A stretch of DNA of 25,979 nucleotides, taken from NCBI GenBank assembly GCA_039805165.1, contig JBDLUS010000110.1, positions 1-25,979 on the forward strand. The letters run 5' to 3'. Both the position numbers and the translations under genes were made by a program. This document shows, piece by piece, positions 15,124-22,269 of the stretch; within the stretch, counting starts at the first letter, position 1, and each line of letters opens with the position of its first letter. The notes below the pieces were generated by a model that was not told where the DNA came from, did not search any database, and was given only the letters and a program-made list of their open reading frames with translations. The DNA comes from CAIZGX01 sp039805165. GTDB lineage: Bacteria > Bacteroidota > Bacteroidia > Flavobacteriales_D > Sanyastnellaceae.

Positions 15124-18100
15124 ATGAAATCTTTTTACACACCATTCCTTACAGCGGTAATTACACTGCTCTCTTTCAACGTCGCGTTAGCAAACGACCG
15201 TTTTTTCATTGAAAATAACGGGCAGGTAAAAAACGAAAATGGACATCGTGATCAGTCGGTGTTGTTCATGTATTCGAGCTCAGAGATGGATGTATTCATT
15301 CGTAAAACAGGAATGACTTATCAATTCAAACGATACAGCACTGAAGGAACATACGCGGAGCGCGTAGATATTAATTGGAAAGGTGCTTCTGAGACTGTAG
15401 TTGCGAGGGGCTTGCAAATCTCTGATTACACGGAAAATTATTTTTTAGACGGAAAATCAAATTCCGCCCAAGCATTTGAAGAGATTAGACTTTCAAATGT
15501 ATATCCGGGTGTTGATTGGAGAGTGTTCATTACTGAAGAAGGATTGAAATATGAGTTTATTGCGAAGGACGCTAAAGCGGCCAAACAAATTTGTATGCAA
15601 GTCGAAGGTGCTGAAGCGTTGGAGATGTCTGTAAACGGGTCTGTGGTTATTAAAGGTGAAATGGGTGAAGTGAGCGATGCAAAGCCAGTTTATTTCAACC
15701 AAGGAAAAGAAATTGATGGAAACTTTATTTTGAATGAAAACGCCATTCAGTTTGAAATTCCTTCCCACACAAAGGGTGAGTTAGTGTTAGACCCGGAAGT
15801 TATTTGGTCGTCTTATTATGGCGGAACAGGACTAGACGATTCACGTGGAATATTCACCGATGCAAATGGTGATTATTATTTAACAGGAGCTACCAATTCA
15901 ACTACGCTGATTTCTTACTTAGGATATCAAGGATTGTTGGGTGGAAGTAACGACGTTTATGTTGTGAAGTTCAACGCCTTGAATCAACGCTTATGGGCGA
16001 CGTATTACGGCAGGACAGGAAATGATGTTGGAAACGACATTGTTGTTGATGCGTATGGTGGAATTTATGTTGCGGGAAGCACGAGTTCGATGTCGGCATT
16101 TGCTTCAGCGAGTCAGCAGACTGTTTATGGCGGTGGCCCGCGTGATGGTTTTGTTTTGAAGTTATTTCCTGATGGAACATTGGAATGGTGCTCTTATTAC
16201 GGGGGAAGCGGCGACGAGCAATTAACAGCATTGTCTGTAGGATTTCAAGGCGAAGTTTATTTCATCGGCGAAACGAGTTCAACGGACTTGATTACACTTG
16301 ATCCATTGCAAGCTGCATTCGGTGGTGGCGCGAGTGATTTTTATTTAGGCACGATTGACCCAGGTGGATTCCTTTTACGATATACTTATTTTGGTGGAAG
16401 CGGTGTTGAATTGGCAGGAGATTTAGTGGCGACGAATGACTTCAACTTATATTTTACTGGAACAACAAGTTCTACTTCAGGAATGGCTGCAGGTGGGGCG
16501 CAGAACACTTTCGGCGGAGGTGCATACGATGGGTTCTTCGCGAAAATAAATAGCGGGAACATAATTGAATGGGCGTCATATATTGGCGGGCCAAGTGAAG
16601 ATCGCGCCGAGGCTATTCATGTTGCTGCAGATCGTTTGTACCTAGTGGGAAAATCTGGATCTATTAACGGAATCTCTACACCAGGTGCTGCGCAAGTGTT
16701 TAATGGAGGAGGAAGTTTTGATGGATATTTAGCCTCTTACACCATTGATGGAGCAGTGAATTGGAAGACGTATTATGGTGGTTCTGGAAACGAATCGCTT
16801 TGGGGTGTTGCAACAGACGCTGCAGGAAGCGTTTTCATTACGGGTAATTCTACTTCTTCCAATCTAGGAGACAACGGGTTTCAGAACACAAATGGCGGTC
16901 TTACAGATATTGTATTTGCTGGATATTCCATTGACGGCGTTCGCTACTGGAGTTCATATTTGGGTGGAAGTGCAGACGAGTCGGTGAGTGATCTTGTGAT
17001 GAACGCTAATCAAGAAATGTTTTTTGCTGGAAGTTCAGCGTCTTCGAATCTTGCGGTTGGGGGCTACGAATCCACTAACAACGGAGGAGGCGAAGCGTTT
17101 TTCGGTAAATTGAAGAATTGTGATTACCCTTATTTAACGGTACACATTACCGGAGATACCGTATTCTGCGAAGGAAAGTCGGCTATTTTATGTTCTGGTG
17201 GTGCTGATCATTTCCTTTGGTCAACAGGTGACACAACCGCTGCATTAGAGGTAGATGAAGCCATGACCATTTATGTCATCGGAACAACAACACCCGGTTG
17301 TAGCACGAGATCTGATGACTACACCTTTACTGTTTTGCCTCAGCCTGTCATTACCATCACCGCAGATGGACCATTGACTTTTTGTGGCGATGTATCTGTT
17401 AATCTTACCGCGTCGGGCGGAATTGGTTACGAATGGAACAGTGGTCCAACAACCGAAACGATTACTGTTAATGAGTCAGGAAACTACTCATGCACAGGAA
17501 TTAATGAATTTGGTTGTGAGGGAAGTAGTAACCAATTAAGTGTTGAAGTATTCGATTTACCGGAAGTAGCAATGGGTATTTCAACAGACAGTATTTGTAT
17601 TTCTGCGGATCCTGTTGGAATTGTTGGCTTGCCTTTAGGCGGAACCTATGTTGGTGATGGAATTGTTGGAAGTACAATAGACCCCACTATTGCCGGCGGC
17701 GGCGCGCATCAGGTTTATTACACATACACAGATGCGAATGGGTGTACCAATAGCTCTGAAGTATTCGACTATTTCGTGTTGTTTGAGCCAACGGTATTGT
17801 TCCTTTCACAGGATACTGTAATGGCTGGCGATCCGCCAGTAGAGATGACCGGAATTCCAACAGGAGGATATTACACGGGGTTTGGGGTAAGCGGCAATTT
17901 GTTTTATCCGGAATTGGTTGCCCCTGGCTTTTATCAGATTACCTATAACTATGTAGATGACAACGGTTGCACCAATAGAGACACACAGGTTATTTATGTT
18001 TGTTGTGTTGGAATTGACGAATCTGCTGCTACCGAACCGAAGTTGTATCCTAATCCGACGGAAGGAGTCTTGAATTTCACTTTAGGAACTCACTCGGCAA

Positions 18101-18264
18101 CGTCATATCGCGTTTATGATCTTTCTGGAAGAGTGGTTCAGCAAGAAAATCTCTTCGCTGAGCAAAATTCTTTCAACGTTTCGAATTTGGCGAATGGTCA
18201 GTATTTACTGAGGTTTGAGGGCGAAGGTGTCTTCATTCCAATCCCATTTTCAGTATCGAAATAA
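15124..18264 (+). CDS. Secreted seven-bladed SBBP beta-propeller protein with T9SS sorting domain
   Basis: 1046 residues. A signal peptide (1-23, ending ALA) leads to an N-terminal domain beginning DRFFIENNGQV, of the kind found before SBBP propellers (DUF7948-like, about 24-222). Seven SBBP repeats follow (about 226-665), each starting with W-x-x-YYGGSG-like residues, then D-A-x-G-x-x-Y-x-x-G-x-T-S-S, and ending with GGG-x-x-D-x-F, one for each blade of a seven-bladed propeller. Four Cys-containing immunoglobulin or PKD-like segments (about 670-960; for example GGIGYEWNSG) come next, then a type A T9SS sorting domain (about 975-1046: YPNPTEGVLNF, VYDLSGRVVQ, NLANGQYLLRF). It should be exported by Sec, then by T9SS to the cell surface. 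No catalytic motif is visible; a binding or adhesion role is only a guess. Confidence 0.85.
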   Translation: MKSFYTPFLTAVITLLSFNVALANDRFFIENNGQVKNENGHRDQSVLFMYSSSEMDVFIRKTGMTYQFKRYSTEGTYAERVDINWKGASETVVARGLQISDYTENYFLDGKSNSAQAFEEIRLSNVYPGVDWRVFITEEGLKYEFIAKDAKAAKQICMQVEGAEALEMSVNGSVVIKGEMGEVSDAKPVYFNQGKEIDGNFILNENAIQFEIPSHTKGELVLDPEVIWSSYYGGTGLDDSRGIFTDANGDYYLTGATNSTTLISYLGYQGLLGGSNDVYVVKFNALNQRLWATYYGRTGNDVGNDIVVDAYGGIYVAGSTSSMSAFASASQQTVYGGGPRDGFVLKLFPDGTLEWCSYYGGSGDEQLTALSVGFQGEVYFIGETSSTDLITLDPLQAAFGGGASDFYLGTIDPGGFLLRYTYFGGSGVELAGDLVATNDFNLYFTGTTSSTSGMAAGGAQNTFGGGAYDGFFAKINSGNIIEWASYIGGPSEDRAEAIHVAADRLYLVGKSGSINGISTPGAAQVFNGGGSFDGYLASYTIDGAVNWKTYYGGSGNESLWGVATDAAGSVFITGNSTSSNLGDNGFQNTNGGLTDIVFAGYSIDGVRYWSSYLGGSADESVSDLVMNANQEMFFAGSSASSNLAVGGYESTNNGGGEAFFGKLKNCDYPYLTVHITGDTVFCEGKSAILCSGGADHFLWSTGDTTAALEVDEAMTIYVIGTTTPGCSTRSDDYTFTVLPQPVITITADGPLTFCGDVSVNLTASGGIGYEWNSGPTTETITVNESGNYSCTGINEFGCEGSSNQLSVEVFDLPEVAMGISTDSICISADPVGIVGLPLGGTYVGDGIVGSTIDPTIAGGGAHQVYYTYTDANGCTNSSEVFDYFVLFEPTVLFLSQDTVMAGDPPVEMTGIPTGGYYTGFGVSGNLFYPELVAPGFYQITYNYVDDNGCTNRDTQVIYVCCVGIDESAATEPKLYPNPTEGVLNFTLGTHSATSYRVYDLSGRVVQQENLFAEQNSFNVSNLANGQYLLRFEGEGVFIPIPFSVSK

Positions 18265-18283
18265 AAAAAATTCAATTTTTTTT
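18263..18283. terminator. Possible A/T-only hairpin after the propeller gene
   Basis: Eight A, TT, C, AA and eight T form a perfect inverted repeat around one C, starting within the stop codon of the propeller gene. All-AT stems are weak, so termination is possible but uncertain. Confidence 0.35.
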
Positions 18284-18342
18284 GAGAAAACTGTAACCTT
18301 TTTCGGTCGATAGGGGTAAAAGAAGCATAACCTATTTGACTT

Positions 18343-18834
18343 ATGAAAAACTCTATCACAATCTCCATCTTCGCAGCGGTTCTTTCTCTAAGCCTTGTTT
18401 CTTGTCAGAAAGAATTTTACATGCCAACAGCACCAGTAAATGTTGCGGACACTACTTCTACTGTATCAAACAATGAAGAGACGGCACCAACGGCTGTTTT
18501 AGGTGAAGATGTAGCGAAATTGAACTTTGTATGGCTTCAGCCAGAAGGTGCAAATGCTAATCTTCAAGGTGTGAAGATTGAAATTGCAGATAAAAGTGGT
18601 GAGGTTGTGTTTTCAGCAATTGATGTTTTGGCTGCTGGTGATGATATGTTCCAGTGGTTTCCTGAAATCACGCTACAATCAGACGTTTACACATTCACAA
18701 TGAAATCAGCATCTGGAAACGTATTGAGTGTTTCAACTCTAAATGTTGCAGACGCTTTCCAACAAGACGAATACATTCATCAAGCAGACGGAACGACGTT
18801 CTTCCTTCAGTTGACTTGGGAAAAGGCATTATAA
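18343..18834 (+). CDS. Small predicted lipoprotein of unknown function
   Basis: 163 residues. The N-terminus MKNSITISIFAAVLSLSLVSC is a lipoprotein signal with lipobox LVSC and the lipidated cysteine at C21, so the mature protein is 143 residues and anchored in a membrane, probably the outer one. A Thr/Ser/Glu-rich linker (about 30-52) leads to a compact, probably beta-sandwich domain (about 57-163) with aromatic-rich strands such as LNFVWLQPEG, DMFQWFPEI, VYTFTMKSASG and FFLQLTWEKAL. I do not recognise the family. It lies 78 bases after the propeller gene and before a strong terminator, so the two could be expressed together or it may have its own promoter. Confidence 0.75.
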   Translation: MKNSITISIFAAVLSLSLVSCQKEFYMPTAPVNVADTTSTVSNNEETAPTAVLGEDVAKLNFVWLQPEGANANLQGVKIEIADKSGEVVFSAIDVLAAGDDMFQWFPEITLQSDVYTFTMKSASGNVLSVSTLNVADAFQQDEYIHQADGTTFFLQLTWEKAL

Positions 18835-18858
18835 ATTTAAGTTTAGGTTAGTTAGGTA

Positions 18859-18892
18859 TGAAATCACCCCTTCTCTTGAAGGGGTTTTTCAT
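18859..18892 (+). terminator. Intrinsic terminator after the lipoprotein gene
   Basis: A perfect eight-base-pair stem ACCCCTTC/GAAGGGGT with loop TCTT is followed by a T-run (18885-18889). Outer arms ATGAAA and TTTCAT can lengthen it past a small internal loop. Confidence 0.88.
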
Positions 18893-18952
18893 GAAATAAA
18901 TATTGCAGTTGGTACACCTAAATCGGCTGCTTGTGTCTAAATTAGCGTCCCC

Positions 18953-20935
18953 ATGACCCAAGAAGAGGAAATTAAATATTTACGCCAGCGTGTTGCTGAA
19001 TTGGAAAAATCTTCTGGAGCAACGGAGCAGCTCATCGTTAATCGTGAAGCTAGGTTTAAGGGGATTATTGATAATTTTCGATTAGGTCTTTTGGAAGTTG
19101 CCCCGAACGGGACTGTTATTCACGCAAACGAGTCGTTTTGCGAAATGAGTGGTTTTAGTTGTGAAGAATTAATTGGAAAAGACGGGGGCGAAATACTACT
19201 TGATGAAATTGAGCGAGAGCGCATGAAGGTACGAAATGCTTCGCGCATTGAAGGTGAAGAGGATGTTTATGAATTACGTGTTTTCAATAAGTTAAGAGAA
19301 ACCCGTTATTGGTTAGTGAGTGCCGCTCCTTTGCTGGGAGATGATGGCAACGTTCACGGATCCATAGGAATTCATTGGGACATTACCCACTTGAAGGAAA
19401 TGGAATTTGAATTGAAAGATGCCAAGCGTAAAGCAGAAGAATCGTCAAGTGCAAAGGCCATGTTCTTGGCCAATATGAGTCATGAGATACGCACACCCCT
19501 AAACGGAATTGTGGGTATGGCTGAGCAGTTGGCACAATCTCAACTCGATGCTGATCAGCGATACTTCACTGATATTATGCGTTCTGCATCTTCCACATTG
19601 CTCTCTATCATAAATGATGTTTTAGATATTTCAAAAATTGAATCAGGAAAATTCAGTATTGAAACAATACCATTTAGTCTGAATAAAACAATTCGCCAAA
19701 CCCTCAGTATTTTTGAGGAAAAAGCGAAATCAGCAGATATATCTCTTGATATTGAATTGATGGACGATAGAGGAACTATGCACCTCGGAGACCCACACCG
19801 ATTGAGTCAAGTTCTATTCAATATCGTTGGAAACGCTATTAAGTTTACTCATTCTGGGTATGTCCGAGTTACATCTCAATTGACTCGAGGAGAGAACGAT
19901 ATATGTTCGGTGTCATTTACCGTAGAGGATACCGGAGTAGGAATGGACATGGCCTATTTAGCGAAGGTTTTTGAAGCCTTTTCACAGGAGGATGCGAGTA
20001 TTACAAGGAAGTTTGGTGGAAGTGGTTTGGGATTAAGCATTGCGCGGAGCATTGTTCAAATTATGGGTGGTACCATTCAAATTGACAGTGAAAAAGGAAA
20101 GGGAACGCGCGTTGAGATTCGCATTCCAATGAGAATATCGAACGATAAAACGAAACAAGAAATAGTTGAAATGACTGATTTACAAAAATCGCTCAAGGGA
20201 ATTCGCGTATTAGCCGTAGAAGACAATGAGCTTAATCGAATGGTATTGCAGGTAATATTGAAGAAGTGCGAAGTGGTTGTGTCCATTGCTCACAATGGAC
20301 AAGAAGCGATTGATTTGATTCAAGAAAAAGAATTTGATATAGTCCTTATGGACGTTCAAATGCCAATCCTAGATGGACTAGAAGCTACCAAGTACATTCG
20401 TGAGGAGTTGAAATTCACCACTCCGATAATTGGATTAAGTGCCAATGCCATGCGTGAGGAAGTCGAGATTTGTAAACAAGCGGGTATGAATGACTATTTG
20501 GTTAAGCCATACTCGGAGCGTGCTTTAGTGGAGGTTATGCGTAAATGGAGCACTGGTGAGTCGGTTGTTGCTGTGTCGAACGAAGAAGAAGGGCAAGAAA
20601 AAGAATTAGATCTCTCTATGTTAAAGCAATATGTTGGAAACGATATTAACGTATTAAAAGACGTGGTTAGCGGTTATCTCGAGCACCTTCCACCGCAGTT
20701 GGATCGATTAGAATTGGCTTTGGTTGGATCAGATTTACTGGCACTTCGTCATGAACTTCACCAATTGAAGGCGAGTATGGAAATTATTGGTGTGCGTCCA
20801 GAAGGATTGTCTTTCGCAGGAATTTCGAATGAGCTGAAATCGGAAGGACTTTCACCACTCGCTACTTCTGCAATAAACTCTTTAATTACAAACGGGAAAC
20901 AAGCAATTGTTAGTCTTCGTAAACTCATTGATTAA
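18953..20935 (+). CDS. Soluble hybrid histidine kinase: PAS - HisKA - HATPase - REC - HPt
   Basis: 660 residues without a membrane span or signal peptide, so a cytoplasmic sensor. Order: a short coiled coil (about 2-32), a PAS domain with C-terminal PAC (about 33-147), HisKA with H177 in SHEIRTPLNG, HATPase with N-box NIVGNAIKFTH (290-300), G1 EDTGVGM (325-331) and G2 GGSGLGLS (355-362), a receiver domain (about 416-530; VEDN with E423 and D424, phospho-acceptor D467 in LMDVQMP, K518 in VKPY), and a C-terminal HPt helical bundle (about 555-655) with H603 in HQLKAS, near the usual HxLKGS. It can autophosphorylate and relay His to Asp to His within one chain. The next gene, 74 bases on, encodes a receiver-phosphatase and is the likely end of the relay. 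The signal sensed by PAS is unknown. Confidence 0.93.
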   Translation: MTQEEEIKYLRQRVAELEKSSGATEQLIVNREARFKGIIDNFRLGLLEVAPNGTVIHANESFCEMSGFSCEELIGKDGGEILLDEIERERMKVRNASRIEGEEDVYELRVFNKLRETRYWLVSAAPLLGDDGNVHGSIGIHWDITHLKEMEFELKDAKRKAEESSSAKAMFLANMSHEIRTPLNGIVGMAEQLAQSQLDADQRYFTDIMRSASSTLLSIINDVLDISKIESGKFSIETIPFSLNKTIRQTLSIFEEKAKSADISLDIELMDDRGTMHLGDPHRLSQVLFNIVGNAIKFTHSGYVRVTSQLTRGENDICSVSFTVEDTGVGMDMAYLAKVFEAFSQEDASITRKFGGSGLGLSIARSIVQIMGGTIQIDSEKGKGTRVEIRIPMRISNDKTKQEIVEMTDLQKSLKGIRVLAVEDNELNRMVLQVILKKCEVVVSIAHNGQEAIDLIQEKEFDIVLMDVQMPILDGLEATKYIREELKFTTPIIGLSANAMREEVEICKQAGMNDYLVKPYSERALVEVMRKWSTGESVVAVSNEEEGQEKELDLSMLKQYVGNDINVLKDVVSGYLEHLPPQLDRLELALVGSDLLALRHELHQLKASMEIIGVRPEGLSFAGISNELKSEGLSPLATSAINSLITNGKQAIVSLRKLID

Positions 20936-21009
20936 AGGGTAAAATTTCAACCTTTAACAAGTTTTAATCGGGAATTATAGTTTAATCTTGTACTTCAAAT
21001 ATTGATCAA

Positions 21010-22269
21010 TTGAGAGGAGGCAAACGATATATAATTCTTGTAGATGATGAAGCCATTATTCTTAGCGTCTTGTCTCTTCATGTCAAAAGTTTTTTACCAG
21101 AAGGAATAGAATTGCTTACCGCGAATTCGGGCGAAAGTGCATTAGAGAAATTAAACCCCTTGTTAGAAGAGGGTGGTGAACTAATCTGTGTGATTAGTGA
21201 CTACATGATGTACCCGATGCGTGGAAGTGAACTGTTGGGACACCTTGAAGTTCTCTCACCAGCGAGTAAGAAAATCATGCTTACAGGTCAGGCCGATTTA
21301 CAGGCTGTTTCAGAAGTTTTGAGTAAAGCGCGTCTGTTTCGATACATAGAAAAACCATGGGAGCCAAAAGATTTGGAACTCACGGTACTCGAAGCCATTC
21401 GTATGTATGATAACGAAACCGAACTTGCAAACCGAACCCAAGAACTTGAAATTCTTCACAAGGAATTGGAGCAAAAAGTTATTGATCGAACCGCGGAGTT
21501 AAATCAGAAGAATGAAGAACTTCGTCAAGGTCTTCAATATGCGCGATTTGTTCAGGAATGCTTCTTACCAAATCACACCGATGCATGGGATGTACTTCCT
21601 CAGCTGCACGTGTTTAGCACCTCGGCAGAGGCTGTATCTGGTGACTTTTACTGGTACAAAAACCTAGGAGATTCGGTTCTTATTGCACAGGGTGATTGCA
21701 CCGGACACGGTTTGGCGGGAGCTTTATTGACAGTGCTTGTTAGCGATTTACTTTCTGAAAAAACCAGTCACATTAAAGGCGAAGTAAACGTCAAAGAAAT
21801 TGTTAGCGAAACTGTAATCGACTTAAAGAAACGTCTACGTAGAGATGTCCAATATTCAGATATGGTTGCCGGATTTGATTTAGTACTCATGCATGTCGAT
21901 TTGAAATCGGGCAATGCGAATTGGGGGAGCTTGAATTCAAATCTTATGTTGGTGAATGAAAGGAATGAGGTGGAAATCATTTCTAAATCGAAAGGGTTTC
22001 TTCATTTAGATCATGAAATTATAGAAGTTGCCGGAGGTAAGTTGAATATCAAGGGTAAACACGTTGTAATGTGCTCCGATGGTCTTTATGATCAAATTGG
22101 TGAAATATCGAATAAGCGCTTGCGTATGAGCGGACTTATTCAGTGGATCGAAAGTGGACAGGTATTCTCGGAAAGCAAATGCGGTATCGATGATTTGTTT
22201 GCTACCTGGAAGGGATCACAAGATCAAACCGACGATGCCACATGGGTGAGTTTTCAACTTTCCAATTAA
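21010..22269 (+). CDS. Response regulator with PP2C/SpoIIE-type phosphatase output
   Basis: 419 residues. A receiver domain (about 5-130) has D12, D13, phospho-acceptor D64 (ISDYMM), T92 and K115 (EKPW). A helical linker of about 45 residues (about 133-178, Glu/Leu/Lys-rich, coiled-coil-like) joins it to a PP2C domain of the SpoIIE/RsbU class (about 195-417) with metal-site aspartates in VSGDFYW (D212), GDCTGHGLAGAL (D229), CSDGLYDQ (D357) and QTDDATW (D408, D409). It should dephosphorylate Ser/Thr-phosphorylated partners in response to receiver phosphorylation. No anti-sigma kinase or STAS antagonist is encoded in the window, so the target is unknown. The start is uncertain: no ATG fits, TTG at 21010 is taken, and a strong AGAGGAGG lies just after it. 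Its stop overlaps the stop of the opposing CotH gene. Confidence 0.9.
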   Translation: MRGGKRYIILVDDEAIILSVLSLHVKSFLPEGIELLTANSGESALEKLNPLLEEGGELICVISDYMMYPMRGSELLGHLEVLSPASKKIMLTGQADLQAVSEVLSKARLFRYIEKPWEPKDLELTVLEAIRMYDNETELANRTQELEILHKELEQKVIDRTAELNQKNEELRQGLQYARFVQECFLPNHTDAWDVLPQLHVFSTSAEAVSGDFYWYKNLGDSVLIAQGDCTGHGLAGALLTVLVSDLLSEKTSHIKGEVNVKEIVSETVIDLKKRLRRDVQYSDMVAGFDLVLMHVDLKSGNANWGSLNSNLMLVNERNEVEIISKSKGFLHLDHEIIEVAGGKLNIKGKHVVMCSDGLYDQIGEISNKRLRMSGLIQWIESGQVFSESKCGIDDLFATWKGSQDQTDDATWVSFQLSN

